From Bacillota bacterium (GTDB taxonomy: Bacteria; Bacillota; Clostridia; Christensenellales; Aristaeellaceae): 64,000 bases of DNA. Shown here piece by piece: positions 16,604-25,989 of this stretch. The stretch is taken from positions 124,001-188,000 of the forward strand of contig JAEYOV010000076.1 in the NCBI GenBank assembly GCA_023411395.1, written 5' to 3'. Each line of letters begins with the position of its first letter. Positions within the stretch are counted from its first letter, which is position 1. The notes under the pieces are model-generated. The model was not told where the DNA came from and made no database searches. It saw only the letters and a program-made list of their open reading frames with translations. The position numbers and the translations under genes were made by a program.

Positions 16604-18437
16604 GATATACCTCCATGGTCAAAATGCTGGGGAGGGTGATCACGGCGATGATGCCGCCCGTTTCCGCCTTTTCAAAGCGCAGCCCGGCATCATCCCCAAA
16701 AAGCGTTTGCAGCCTTTGGTGCACGTTGCGTATGCCGAAAGCACGGTTGGCGTCCGGGTCATTGTCGGCCAGCATTTCATGCATCTGCAGTACATTGGCC
16801 CCCACGCCGTTATCCTCAATGTACAACGTCAGCGTCTTTCCTTCAATCCCACCCCGGATTACGATATGGTTCACCTGCTCGGTCGAGGGCTTGATGCCGT
16901 GGATCACGGCGTTTTCCACCAGCGGTTGCAAGGTGAACTTGGCAATCAGGTGCATGCGCACTTCCTGGGGCACGTCGATTTTAAAGGAGATACGCTCGTC
17001 AAAGCGCATTTTCTGTATCCTGAGGTAGCTTTCCACAATGGTCAGTTCGTCCTGAATGGTGATAATGTCCCGCCCTCGACTTAGGCCATACCGGAAGAAG
17101 TCCGCCAGAGCGGTAATCATATCGCTGATCTCCGGCACCTTGTGGCGGATGGCGTACAGGTTGATGGAATCCAGCGCGTTATACAAAAAGTGAGGGTTGA
17201 TCTGCGCCTGCAGCGCCTTCAGCTCTGCGTCCTTGGCCGCGAGTTCCGCTTCCTTTTTCGTAAGGTCGCTGATGTACAACCGCTGAATCAGCTCCTGTAT
17301 CTCCCCGATCATATCCTTATATTTGTCGATGAGATAGCCGAACTCATCCTTCTGCTGGTAATCGATGTTGATGCTGAAGGTGTCGTCCTGGGACACCTTT
17401 TCCATGGAATCCACCAGCTTCAAAATAGGCCTTGCGATACTCTTGGAAAGCATCAGCGCCAGTGCGAGCGCCACCGCCATGCATGCGGCCACCAGTACAA
17501 TCAGCGTCCTGTCCAATGCATGCTGATCGCCGCTGATTTCCTCCATGGGCACTTGGGAATAGATATGCCAGTCCAGCCTATCCACCATTGCGCCTGTAAT
17601 AAGCCAGCTTTCACCATTCAACTTTCGTACGTCCGGCTTGCTTGGAGGCACTTCCCCCTGGGAATAAGGCAGCTGTTCCCCTACCCTTGAAACGTCCGTA
17701 CCCAACAGAATGGTGCCTTCGCTGTCCGTCACGAAAATTTGGCTTCCTTCTGTTTGCTTGTAGGGCATAAGACTGCTCAAAAAGCTTTCCACATCCACAT
17801 CCATCACCAAGACAGCGGATACCTCTACGCCGTTGGCATTTTTCTTGGTGTTGAACAGCTTTCGCGCAATCTGTAAAACAGGCTTCTTCGTTCTGATAAA
17901 AAGCCCAGCCCGCTCTCCCAGCCCCAAAAAGGTGAATTGGTTGCCCAGGTTTTGATACCAGTCCTCATTTTCTATCGCACCCACATCATACACCCGTGCG
18001 GAAGGAGAAGCGGAGCGTAAGCGCTGGTAGGTTTCCCGGTTCAGCATGTAAATGCGGGGCGACAGCCCGGAAGTGGCGTACAAATAGCTACTGGATAGAA
18101 AATACCCAGCCAGAAGATTATCCAGTGTGGAAATCTCGTTTATGATCTGCTCCACAAACACCGGCGGCTTGCTCATAAAAATATCCTGCATGGTGGGGTT
18201 CACGTTGACCAGTGTAATCAGGTCGTTCATCAGGTTCAGTTTTTGGGAGATCAAAGCGCCTACGCTTTCCAGATTCTGACCCACCAGTTGGTTCGTCTTT
18301 TCCGTGATGATGCGCGTGGTGCGCGCATACAAAAAAAATGTAATCACCATGGTTGGCAATAGAATCGCCAGCAAAAAGTAGGCGATCAGCCGCTCCCGGA
18401 TGCTGATATGCTGTTTCCATTTCTTCAAGCGGCCCAT
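16581..18437 (-). CDS. Sensor histidine kinase, YesM type
   Basis: 618 residues. Two membrane segments (about 17-39 and 303-325) enclose an external sensor domain of Cache type; a HAMP linker follows (about 325-380), then the kinase region with QINPHFLYNALDSINLYA (phospho-His, about residue 425) and an ATPase domain (PLVENAVIHGIKP, DNGVG). It senses an external carbohydrate or cell-wall cue and phosphorylates the YesN-like regulator. Start is the ATG at 18435-18437 with GGAG 5 bases upstream and a good promoter further up. Confidence 0.93.
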   Translation of the reverse strand: MGRLKKWKQHISIRERLIAYFLLAILLPTMVITFFLYARTTRIITEKTNQLVGQNLESVGALISQKLNLMNDLITLVNVNPTMQDIFMSKPPVFVEQIINEISTLDNLLAGYFLSSSYLYATSGLSPRIYMLNRETYQRLRSASPSARVYDVGAIENEDWYQNLGNQFTFLGLGERAGLFIRTKKPVLQIARKLFNTKKNANGVEVSAVLVMDVDVESFLSSLMPYKQTEGSQIFVTDSEGTILLGTDVSRVGEQLPYSQGEVPPSKPDVRKLNGESWLITGAMVDRLDWHIYSQVPMEEISGDQHALDRTLIVLVAACMAVALALALMLSKSIARPILKLVDSMEKVSQDDTFSINIDYQQKDEFGYLIDKYKDMIGEIQELIQRLYISDLTKKEAELAAKDAELKALQAQINPHFLYNALDSINLYAIRHKVPEISDMITALADFFRYGLSRGRDIITIQDELTIVESYLRIQKMRFDERISFKIDVPQEVRMHLIAKFTLQPLVENAVIHGIKPSTEQVNHIVIRGGIEGKTLTLYIEDNGVGANVLQMHEMLADNDPDANRAFGIRNVHQRLQTLFGDDAGLRFEKAETGGIIAVITLPSILTMEVYHAKNDRG

Positions 18438-18473
18438 CAGTTCTCCGCCTTTCTCCCGCGCTTTGGCGTCCTC

Positions 18474-18502
18474 ATGATACCATGACGGTATATACGCGTC
18501 AA
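18474..18502 (-). promoter_or_regulatory. Promoter of the YesM/YesN genes; rest of the gap to 18739 is unassigned
   Basis: On the minus strand TTGACG (plus 18497-18502), 17 bases, and TATCAT (plus 18474-18479) form a promoter about 37 bases before the kinase start. The remaining 18503-18739, upstream of the MEMO-AMMECR1 gene, contains GC-rich short inverted segments but no promoter, riboswitch or ORF that I can name. Confidence 0.6.
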
Positions 18503-18739
18503 TTACGGTGACGAAGGGTGGCAGATAATGGCGGGGAGGAGAACCCCTGAACCGTTCCGGCAGGGACGAAACCCTTTCAAATCAAAAACATCATACAAAT
18601 TCAAATTGAGGGGAAGGTATTACAGACGCTGTAAAACCAATTGCCGGCAGGTTTTGATCCCCGGCATGGCGAAATAGACCACCAGACTGAAAGATATTCG
18701 GCTTTGGACTCTATGCGCCCGTCACCCAGGAGGTTGCCT

Positions 18740-20134
18740 ATGTCTTTGCAAGAAGCCATCATGGTCCCGCACCCCCCGCTGATCATTCCGCAGGTGGGCC
18801 GCGGGCAGGAAAAAGCCATACAGGATACCATCGCTGCCTGCCGCAAGGCCACGGAATTGATTGCATCAAAAAGGCCCGATACGGTGGTCGTCCTCACGCC
18901 CCACAGCGCGCTGTATGCCGACTATTTTCATATCTCCCCCGGTGCGTCGGCCAAGGGCAGCTTTGCCCAGTTCCACGCGGGCGAGGTACAGCTTGAGGTC
19001 AAGTACGACGCGCCCTTTGTAGCGGAGCTCAGCCGCCGGGCCGACGCGGATGGACTGCCGGCGGGCACTTTGGGCGAGCGGGAAAAAAAGCTGGACCACG
19101 CCGCCATGGTGCCGCTGTGCTTTTTGCGGGATGCCTTCGGGGGCGAAATTCCCTGCAAGATTGTGCGGATCGGTCTTTCGGGCCTCCCCTATACGGATCA
19201 TTATAAGCTGGGCATGCTCATTCGCGAAACGGCGGAAAGCCTGAACACAAACATCGCCATCATTGCCAGCGGTGACTTGTCACACAGGCTCAAAAAGGAC
19301 GGTCCCTACGGATTTGCTCCCGAAGGCCCCGCCTACGATGAAAGGATCATGGATGTGATGGGCCGGGCCGCCTTCCTGGAGCTTTTCCGCTTCGACCCGG
19401 ATTTTTGCGAAAACGCCGGCGAGTGCGGCCACCGCTCCTTTGTCATCATGGCCGGCTGCCTGGATGGTTTGAATGTCAAGGCGGAAAAGCTGTCCTACGA
19501 AGGGCCCTTCGGCGTGGGGTACGGTGTGTGCACTTATCTTCCCGATGGGCCGGATGAGAACCGTCATTTTCTGAGTGCATACATGCAGGAACAGAAGCAG
19601 GCGCTGGAAACGCGCAAAAAGGCGGAGGATGACTACGTGCGCCTGGCCCGTAAAACACTGGAAGCCTATGTGCAACGCGGAGAAACCATCGCCATGCCCA
19701 AAGGTTTGCCGGATGATCTTACGGGCCGACGGGCGGGTATATTCGTTTCTCTTAAAAAGCACGGCCAGCTTCGCGGCTGCATTGGCACCATATCCGCCAC
19801 CACCGAAAGCATTGCAGAAGAAATCATGCAAAACGCCATCAGTGCGGGCACCAATGACCCGCGCTTTGATTCCGTGCGGCCGGATGAACTTAATGAACTT
19901 GTGTACAGCGTGGACGTGCTGGGCGAGGCGGAGGACATAACATCCCCGGACGAGCTAGATGCTAAGCGCTACGGCGTAATCGTCACCTGCGGCCACAGGC
20001 GCGGCTTGCTGCTGCCCAACCTACCGGGTATCGACAGCGTAAAGGATCAGATTGCCATCGCCAAGCGGAAGGCCAACATCGGTGAAAAAGAAAAGGTATC
20101 GCTCCAGCGATTCGAGGTGATGCGCCATCAGTGA
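18740..20134 (+). CDS. AmmeMemoRadiSam system protein: MEMO1-AMMECR1 fusion
   Basis: 464 residues. The N-terminal part (about 1-270) is a MEMO/LigB-like class III dioxygenase-type domain (MVPHPPLIIPQVGRG, VVLTPHSALYADYF, IIASGDLSHRLK). The C-terminal part (about 295-464) is AMMECR1, with the hallmark LRGCIGT and IFVSLKKHGQ. The start is the ATG at 18740-18742 with AGGAGG 6 bases before it, not the longer upstream frame. The radical SAM enzyme of the same three-part system follows directly, so the products probably act together on an unknown, likely RNA- or small-molecule-related, modification. Confidence 0.92.
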   Translation: MSLQEAIMVPHPPLIIPQVGRGQEKAIQDTIAACRKATELIASKRPDTVVVLTPHSALYADYFHISPGASAKGSFAQFHAGEVQLEVKYDAPFVAELSRRADADGLPAGTLGEREKKLDHAAMVPLCFLRDAFGGEIPCKIVRIGLSGLPYTDHYKLGMLIRETAESLNTNIAIIASGDLSHRLKKDGPYGFAPEGPAYDERIMDVMGRAAFLELFRFDPDFCENAGECGHRSFVIMAGCLDGLNVKAEKLSYEGPFGVGYGVCTYLPDGPDENRHFLSAYMQEQKQALETRKKAEDDYVRLARKTLEAYVQRGETIAMPKGLPDDLTGRRAGIFVSLKKHGQLRGCIGTISATTESIAEEIMQNAISAGTNDPRFDSVRPDELNELVYSVDVLGEAEDITSPDELDAKRYGVIVTCGHRRGLLLPNLPGIDSVKDQIAIAKRKANIGEKEKVSLQRFEVMRHQ

Positions 20135-20153
20135 AATCACCTGTCCGGTTTGC

Positions 20154-20957
20154 ATGCACAATTGTCACTTGAAGGAGGGGCAATTGGGCCGTTGCCGCGC
20201 CCGGAAAAACGAAAACGGCCATAGCATATGCATAAGCTATGGCCTATTGACCTCCGTCGCGCTGGACCCCATTGAAAAAAAACCGCTGTCAAGATTCCAC
20301 CCCGGCAGCATGATCCTGTCGGTGGGAAGCTTCGGCTGCAATCTGGATTGTCCCTTTTGCCAGAACGCCTCCATCGCGGCGGCCGGCGAAAAAGATGTGG
20401 ATGTAGTAAGAATGGAGCCCGGGGAACTCGCAGCGCTTGCGGAAAAGCTCATGCCCCGGGGCAACATTGGCGTGGCCTTCACCTACAATGAGCCCATGGT
20501 AGGCTTTGAATTCGTCCGCGACACCGCAAAGCTTGTGCGTGAACGCCATATGAAAAACGTTACCGTGACAAACGGTTCCGCCAGCCGGGAAGCTTTGGAG
20601 GAAGTTTTGCCCTATATGGATGCCTTCAATATCGACCTGAAAGGCTTTACCCCGGAATACTACAAAAAGCTGGGCGGTGATTTGGACACCGTATTGGATT
20701 TCATCCGCACCGCCGCCGGGCGCAGCCATGTGGAACTGACTACGCTCATCGTGCCGGATGAAAATGATTCTCCGGAGGAGATGCGAAATCTCTCCGCCTG
20801 GGTTGCCGGGGTGAATGAAACGATCCCCCTGCATATCACCCGGTTTTTCCCCCGCCGGATGATGCGGGACAGGCAGCCCACGGATATCAATCTGATGCGC
20901 AAACTGGCGGATGTCGCCAAAGAGCACCTGGAAACGGTGCTGCTGGGAAATATGTGA
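20154..20957 (+). CDS. AmmeMemoRadiSam system radical SAM enzyme
   Basis: 267 residues from the first ATG. The radical SAM cluster motif is GCNLDCPFCQN (about residues 59-69); the N-terminus has NCHLKEGQLGRCRAR, a Cys motif typical of the family. The reading frame continues upstream of the ATG and would supply the expected preceding CPVC; the best placed ribosome site (GAGGTGA, 20114-20120) is 6 bases before an ATC codon at 20127, not before any ATG/GTG/TTG. The true start may therefore be 20127, overlapping the previous gene by 8 bases. The enzyme uses SAM and a 4Fe-4S cluster for radical chemistry on an unknown substrate. Confidence 0.9.
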   Translation: MHNCHLKEGQLGRCRARKNENGHSICISYGLLTSVALDPIEKKPLSRFHPGSMILSVGSFGCNLDCPFCQNASIAAAGEKDVDVVRMEPGELAALAEKLMPRGNIGVAFTYNEPMVGFEFVRDTAKLVRERHMKNVTVTNGSASREALEEVLPYMDAFNIDLKGFTPEYYKKLGGDLDTVLDFIRTAAGRSHVELTTLIVPDENDSPEEMRNLSAWVAGVNETIPLHITRFFPRRMMRDRQPTDINLMRKLADVAKEHLETVLLGNM

Positions 20958-20959
20958 TG

Positions 20960-22600
20960 CTAGCGGTATATTAATTGAAAGGACGCCTGACCCAACTGTT
21001 CCTGCGCGGTTTGCCTCAAGGACTCGGCAAGTTCCACCTCTTTAAGCGTGGGGTGGCCCAGCAGGGGGCTCAGGTTCCCGTCCGCCACCTCTGACATGCT
21101 GAGCCGCTCCAGGAAGGCAAGCTCCCCGACGCCTTGAAGGGTATACAAGGGCGCTTTATACAGAACCAGGTTCTTGAGACCGGATATTTCGTGAAAGGCT
21201 TGGAGGGAGGTCACAAAGCTTCCCCCCGCATCGATACGCCACAGAAGCGGGCATCCGGTCAAGGCGGACAGGTCCTTCACCCGGGTGCCAAACAGGCAGA
21301 TCTCCGCCAGATAGGGCAGGGAACCCAAGGGCTTGATATCCGAAACCGGATTGTGTCGGAGGTCCACGTTCCGCAGAGCGGTGAGCTCCTGAAGGGGCGT
21401 CAAGTCCGCAATGTTCTGAAAGGCGAGGGATAGGGTGGTTAAGTTCTTAAGCCTTGCAAGGTCAGAAAGGGAAGTCATGCCCCCATTCTTCCACGGGACT
21501 TCCTTTGCGGCTATCTGGCGGCACAGGGTATGGTAGCCCTCCCCGTCCGCCAGAGCCTGGTCCCCGCAGATGAAAAGCTCCGTCACGCTGAGCAGGTCAC
21601 GTTCCCGGACGTTCTCTCCTTCCCCCAGGCCTAGGGTCAGGCGGACCGCCCGCTCCACCAGGGGCTCCTGGAAGGTCATGGTACCGGGACCGTGAAGAAA
21701 CCCGGTCCTCTCCGCGTAACGGCCCAGCCCAAACCCAGCGCACAAGCAAAGCAGGCACACAATGGCTGCGCAGCTCCACCCCAAGGCCCTCCTTTTCCTA
21801 CGCCCGTCCAGGGCCAGCAAATCAGCGCGGACATTGGTCGCCGTGGGATAGCGGTCCTTGGGTGCAAAGGCTGTGCATTTTTCCACAATCCGGCCCAGGT
21901 GGCGGTTGGCGATCCGGGGCAGAATCAGCTCCCTATTGCATTCCCCGGTGAGCAGCCAGCCCAGCAGGATGCCCAAAGAAAACACATCCGCCCTGGCATC
22001 CGTTTGAGCATAGCCATATTGCTCCGGGGCGGAAAAATTTTTGGTGCCGCAGGGCACGGTGTCCTCCGCCTTTTTGGGATCAAACACCCGGGAGATGCCG
22101 AAATCAATCAGCCACAATTCCCCCTGGTGATCCAAGATCAAATTTTTTGGTTTGATGTCCCGGTGGATTACCGGGGGTGTTCGCCCATGGAGATAGGTTA
22201 GGATATCGCACAAGGAGACGGCCAGCTTGATGGCCTTCTCCTGACCGGGCTTGCGCTGGGCAACACAACGATCCAAGGACGTGCCCTCCACGTACTCCCG
22301 GACCATGCACAGGTAGTCCCCGTTTTCGTATTCCCCCACAAACCGGGGCAGGCCGGGATGGCTCAGGGTCTTGAGGATAGTCCCTTCCGGGGCACGGACA
22401 GCGGCGGCGGCCTTCCTGTAGCATTTGGCTACGTAGAACAGGCCCGTTGCCTTGTGCTTCACCAGGAGGGTCTCGCAGTCTTCGTTGTGGGAAAAGCATT
22501 CAAAGGGCTCATACTCCATTAGAAAATCTTCCGGATACCGCTGGGCGTCGCATGCCACCCGCAGGCTCTCCGCCAAGGCGTCATTCACGGATTCATTCAT
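20960..22600 (-). CDS. Transmembrane Ser/Thr protein kinase with extracellular leucine-rich repeats
   Basis: 546 residues. The cytoplasmic kinase domain (about 28-262) has the ATP-binding Lys in FYVAKCY (59), VIHRDIKPKNL (144-154), LIDFGIS (164-170) and SAPEQYGY (190-197), so it appears active. One membrane segment follows (about 272-293), then an outer region that starts with a helical cap (PLVERAVRLTLGLG) and at least five leucine-rich repeats (for example LTTLSLAFQNIADLTPLQEL). The start ATG (22598-22600) has GAAGGAG upstream and overlaps the HTH gene by 8 bases. Outer LRRs resemble those of the secreted LRR protein encoded upstream in the same direction, which suggests that both read a related ligand or bind each other. 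Confidence 0.92.
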   Translation of the reverse strand: MNESVNDALAESLRVACDAQRYPEDFLMEYEPFECFSHNEDCETLLVKHKATGLFYVAKCYRKAAAAVRAPEGTILKTLSHPGLPRFVGEYENGDYLCMVREYVEGTSLDRCVAQRKPGQEKAIKLAVSLCDILTYLHGRTPPVIHRDIKPKNLILDHQGELWLIDFGISRVFDPKKAEDTVPCGTKNFSAPEQYGYAQTDARADVFSLGILLGWLLTGECNRELILPRIANRHLGRIVEKCTAFAPKDRYPTATNVRADLLALDGRRKRRALGWSCAAIVCLLCLCAGFGLGRYAERTGFLHGPGTMTFQEPLVERAVRLTLGLGEGENVRERDLLSVTELFICGDQALADGEGYHTLCRQIAAKEVPWKNGGMTSLSDLARLKNLTTLSLAFQNIADLTPLQELTALRNVDLRHNPVSDIKPLGSLPYLAEICLFGTRVKDLSALTGCPLLWRIDAGGSFVTSLQAFHEISGLKNLVLYKAPLYTLQGVGELAFLERLSMSEVADGNLSPLLGHPTLKEVELAESLRQTAQEQLGQASFQLIYR

Positions 22601-23051
22601 GGAATTCTCCTTCGCCAAGCAGCGTAAGCCCCAGCCTGTCCAGCAACTCTTGAATTTGTTGTACGGTCTTCCCGTCATGCAGGCAACGCATGATGGCCGC
22701 GTCCCGCAGAAGCTTGGGATAGAGAGGATTTTTCTCTGCCATTTTCAGTAACGCCTGGGCCTCCTCCACATCCAGCCCCAGCCCGAAGCAGATTTGAATC
22801 AGTTTATCGCGTGAGGGCCTGCGGGTGCCGTTGAAAATCTGGTGCCCATAGGTTCGGGCCACGCCGGCCAGGCGGATCACCTTCCCTGCCGTCCGTCCCT
22901 TGTCCCGGCACAGCCCCGCCAGGTAATAGCACAGCCGGGGGGTGACCATCTGTGCAGCGTTGTCCTCCAGAAATGCATCAAAATCCGGGGCTTCCAAAAG
23001 CCTGCGCTGGAAGGTGAGGGTGGTTTGAACCTCCGAAGGGGGATGCGCCAT
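22593..23051 (-). CDS. Helix-turn-helix protein paired with the Ser/Thr kinase
   Basis: 152 residues from the ATG at 23049-23051 (GAGGAG 9 bases upstream; an ATG 15 codons earlier is the alternative). A Xre-like helix-turn-helix is visible in KVIRLAGVARTYGHQIFNGT followed by RPSRDKLIQICFGLGLDVEEAQALLKMA (about residues 58-107). The C-terminal tail (DAAIMRCLHDGKTVQQIQEL) is helical. Genes of this form often sit just before small receptor-like kinases in Clostridia; it may be the phosphorylation target or the repressor of the pair. Confidence 0.82.
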   Translation of the reverse strand: MAHPPSEVQTTLTFQRRLLEAPDFDAFLEDNAAQMVTPRLCYYLAGLCRDKGRTAGKVIRLAGVARTYGHQIFNGTRRPSRDKLIQICFGLGLDVEEAQALLKMAEKNPLYPKLLRDAAIMRCLHDGKTVQQIQELLDRLGLTLLGEGEFHE

Positions 23052-23151
23052 GTCCCTTGTCTCCTCTATAATGCGGTCAGTAGGAGAGCATTTCATGACC
23101 TCATTATACTCCTGCCGGGCCGGAAGGCAAGGGATATTGGCGGCTGCTGCG

Positions 23152-25674
23152 CTATTTCATTTCGAAATCCTTTTCGTTAAGCTGCGGGTAAATCTCTGCC
23201 AACGGGGAGTAGTCCTTGATGGGATTGCCGGCAAGGAACAAAACCGTCAGGTTCACAAGGCCACCCAGCGGTTTGATGGACTTGATCTTGTTTCCGCCTA
23301 CGTTCAGGCTGGTGAGGCTGACAAGGCCGCCGAGGGGCTTCAGGTCCTGGATAGCATTGCCGAAGGCCTTTAGGTATTGTAGCTCCGTAAGCCCGGACAG
23401 CTTGCTAAGGTCCTTGATCTTATGAAAGGTAAGGTCCAGTTTACGCAGGTTGATAAAGTATTCGATGCCGCCAAGCCTGGTTATCTGGGAGCCTTTGGGG
23501 AACTTCTCCTGCCATTCGTTGCCGATATACAGCTCCGTTACCTTTGCCGCATCCCCGGCGGTGATGGGTCCTTCGGGTTTGCCCATCGCTTCCCGAACCT
23601 TCTTTTCCAGCACCTTATCCGCGAATTTGATGACCTTGCCGGGGTTTTCAGGAAGGTGGAATGAGGACTGGCCGTTTCCGTTTTGCTCCTGGTTCAGCTC
23701 CATGGGCTTATCGGGCTCAAAATCTTTGTCCTTTAAGCTTTTAGCGATATCTCTGAATCCGCTGGCATCCGAGGTCAGGTTGTGGCTGATCTTAAGGACA
23801 CTCAGCTTTTGGAGGCCGTACAGCGGGCTCAGGTCGGCGATCTGGTTGTAGGCCACATCCAACTCCTCCAGTTGAGTAAGGCTTCGCAAGGGGGTAATGT
23901 CGCTCACGGGAGAGTGGTTGACCGTTAGCACCCGGAGCCGGGTTAGACCGGAAAGCGGGGTCAGGTCACTCACATTGGAGCCCCAAATGACCAACCCCTC
24001 CAGGTTCAGGCAATACCTAAAGGCAGAGAGGTCGCTGATAGCTTGCCCCACCTCCATTTCCACCTGGAACTTTCCGATGTTGCACATATCCTGTTGTGTG
24101 AGAGGCCTGTCATGCACGCCGGTGACCTCCCGCAGGATGGCCTCCAACACAGCGTCCGGAATCTTAATGGACTCCTCCGGTTTCTCTGGCTTCAAGGGAA
24201 CCTGTACGTCAAAGAACTGGCCGTATTCAAAGTCCTTTTCCTGCAAGATGAGATAAATACTCTCAATGGGCGCATAGTCCTGGATTGGGTTATTGGCCAG
24301 CTTCAGCATGACAAGATTCCTCATCCCGGCCAGGGGGGAAAGATCGGTGATGTAGTTGTCTGACAGCTCCAATCTGTACATGCTTGCTATTCCGTGAAGA
24401 GGGCTGATATCCCCGATCCCACATCCACCCATGTACAGTTCTCTCAGCTTGGTCAAACCAGCCAGCGCGCCAATGTCCGGCACCGGATTATTGCCCAGGT
24501 GCAACCGTCGCAATTCCATGAGGCCGCTGAGCGGGCTGATATCGCTGATCCTGCTTCCAAACAGGGTTAGATCCTCCAGTTTCCCTAAACCGGCGAGGGG
24601 GCTGATATCGCTGATGGCGTTACCGCCCAGTTCCAACTTTCTTAACTCAGTCAGGCCGGAAAGGATGCTGATATCGCTGATGGCGTTAAACCCCGCGTTC
24701 AGCTCCCGCAGGTTGAGGAATGCCTCAATCCCCTGGAGGTTTGTAACCTGAATCTCCCGTGGAATCTGCGGCTGCCATTCGTTATTGAGATCAAGCCTCG
24801 TAACCTTCGCCGCGTCTCCCGCCGTAATAGGCTCTTCGGGCTTGCCCAGCGCAGCGCGGATTTTCTGTTCCAGAACCGGGTCGGCATAGGCGACGATTTC
24901 TTCCGGATTGTCAGGCTGCTTCAGTTCAATATAGTCAAAGTCCTTGCCCTTAAGGTTTTCGTAGATTTCGCGGATAGGTGTATAATCCTCAATGGGGTTC
25001 CCACCCAGGTAAAGCTCGGTGAGGGGCAGGCCCCGCAATGGCCCTATGTCTGATACCAGGTTCCAGCTCACGTTCACGGCGGTCAGCCCGGGGAACTGGG
25101 CCAGCATGCCGATATCTTCCAGCTCGCCGCCGGGGGCTTGGAACACGGTCAGCTTGGAGAGCATCGCAAGGTCCGGGGGCAGCGTCCGGCAAGCACCGAT
25201 ATTGAGCTGCGTAAGCTCCGTCAGGTTTTTTAGAAAGGGCAGCTCCCGGAACCCGCCCTCAAAGGACAGGTTGTCAAGGGCGGTGAGCTCTCCCAGGGGG
25301 CTTAAGTCGTCGATGGGATTGCTGTCCAGCCAGAGCCCCCGTAAATGGGGCAGCTTCGCGAGTTCGCTGATGTTGTGGATGTCATTGAAGGAGAGGTTCA
25401 GGAGCTCCAGATTCACAAAAGCTCCCAGGCCGTTAAGGCTCTTGATCTTGGCATCTTCCGGCGCGCCCTGCGGGGCTTCGGCGTCCAGGCTGGTCAGGGC
25501 GGCGGCGTCCTCCGGGGTAATGGGCCCCTGAGGTTTGCCGATGGCCTCCCGCACCTTTTGTTCCAGCACGGCATCGGAAAGGACGATTTCGTCCCCTTTT
25601 GGAGATGCATGGGAGTTTCGGGCCATCCCCAGGCATAACAGGCCTGCGAGCACAAAGCATAGCATTTTCTTCAT
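23152..25674 (-). CDS. Large secreted leucine-rich-repeat protein with four cap-LRR modules
   Basis: 840 residues. A signal peptide (residues 1-24, ending NSHAS) is followed by four related modules, each opening with a helical cap of the form DxVLEQKVREAxGKPEGPIT (near residues 35, 265, 530 and 690) and then internalin-like 22-residue repeats (LxxLxxLxLxxNxIxDISPL). Three modules end with IxxIYxxLKxKDFE. No cell-wall anchor or membrane segment is seen at the C-terminus, so it is probably released or held by non-covalent contacts. It likely acts in surface binding. The HTH-kinase pair follows 100 bases downstream on the same strand. Confidence 0.9.
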   Translation of the reverse strand: MKKMLCFVLAGLLCLGMARNSHASPKGDEIVLSDAVLEQKVREAIGKPQGPITPEDAAALTSLDAEAPQGAPEDAKIKSLNGLGAFVNLELLNLSFNDIHNISELAKLPHLRGLWLDSNPIDDLSPLGELTALDNLSFEGGFRELPFLKNLTELTQLNIGACRTLPPDLAMLSKLTVFQAPGGELEDIGMLAQFPGLTAVNVSWNLVSDIGPLRGLPLTELYLGGNPIEDYTPIREIYENLKGKDFDYIELKQPDNPEEIVAYADPVLEQKIRAALGKPEEPITAGDAAKVTRLDLNNEWQPQIPREIQVTNLQGIEAFLNLRELNAGFNAISDISILSGLTELRKLELGGNAISDISPLAGLGKLEDLTLFGSRISDISPLSGLMELRRLHLGNNPVPDIGALAGLTKLRELYMGGCGIGDISPLHGIASMYRLELSDNYITDLSPLAGMRNLVMLKLANNPIQDYAPIESIYLILQEKDFEYGQFFDVQVPLKPEKPEESIKIPDAVLEAILREVTGVHDRPLTQQDMCNIGKFQVEMEVGQAISDLSAFRYCLNLEGLVIWGSNVSDLTPLSGLTRLRVLTVNHSPVSDITPLRSLTQLEELDVAYNQIADLSPLYGLQKLSVLKISHNLTSDASGFRDIAKSLKDKDFEPDKPMELNQEQNGNGQSSFHLPENPGKVIKFADKVLEKKVREAMGKPEGPITAGDAAKVTELYIGNEWQEKFPKGSQITRLGGIEYFINLRKLDLTFHKIKDLSKLSGLTELQYLKAFGNAIQDLKPLGGLVSLTSLNVGGNKIKSIKPLGGLVNLTVLFLAGNPIKDYSPLAEIYPQLNEKDFEMK

Positions 25675-25726
25675 TCGCGAGCGCCCCCTTGTTTCATTCT
25701 CAGGACTATGATACCATCATTTTTTG

Positions 25727-25804
25727 TCAGATGGGGATGCAGCCAGCATTCATGCCCTGGGGCATGTAGCCTTGTACCCGATTGGTATTGTATTCGTATA
25801 CCAT
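25727..25804 (-). pseudogene. Possible C-terminal remnant of a transposase
   Basis: A short minus-strand frame ends in EYNTNRVQGYMPQGM, which resembles the YN..R.Q...MxP C-terminal pattern of integrase-core transposases (IS3-like). No start or catalytic part is present. Given the short length this is a weak call; it may be chance. Confidence 0.25.
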
Positions 25805-25940
25805 GAACCGCCACCTGCCGAGATAAAGCCATTTTCCACAAGAAAACCATGGATGAATCAAGGTAAAAACTGCGGGCAAAGGCGGAGCCGGACAATGAAT
25901 GAGATCATCTATTACTGAGGGAATGGTTGAGATAAAGCTT

Positions 25941-25989
25941 TGAGTGAGACAGGCACCGCAAGCATAACCTGCGGCGCCTGTCTCACTCA
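25941..25989. repeat. Long perfect-stem hairpin in a 473-base gene-free gap
   Basis: The gap 25675-26147 holds no convincing gene. It contains an inverted repeat with arms TGAGTGAGACAGGC and GCCTGTCTCACTCA continuing inward as CCGCA/TGCGG, a 20-bp stem with one mismatch and a 9-base loop. There is no T-run on either side. It may be a repeat copy, a mobile element end or a protective hairpin between the LRR and SOS operons. Confidence 0.55.

Noticed and set aside
18503..18739. Upstream region of the MEMO-AMMECR1 gene considered as cobalamin riboswitch
   Set aside because: A GGGGAAGG stretch is present but the conserved B12 box and CAGGCCACTG-type elements are not.
25941..25989. Hairpin considered as a rho-independent terminator
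   Set aside because: No T-run on either strand directly after the stem, and it lies more than 260 bases upstream of the LRR gene start and over 200 bases after the YolD-like stop's far side, not next to a stop codon.
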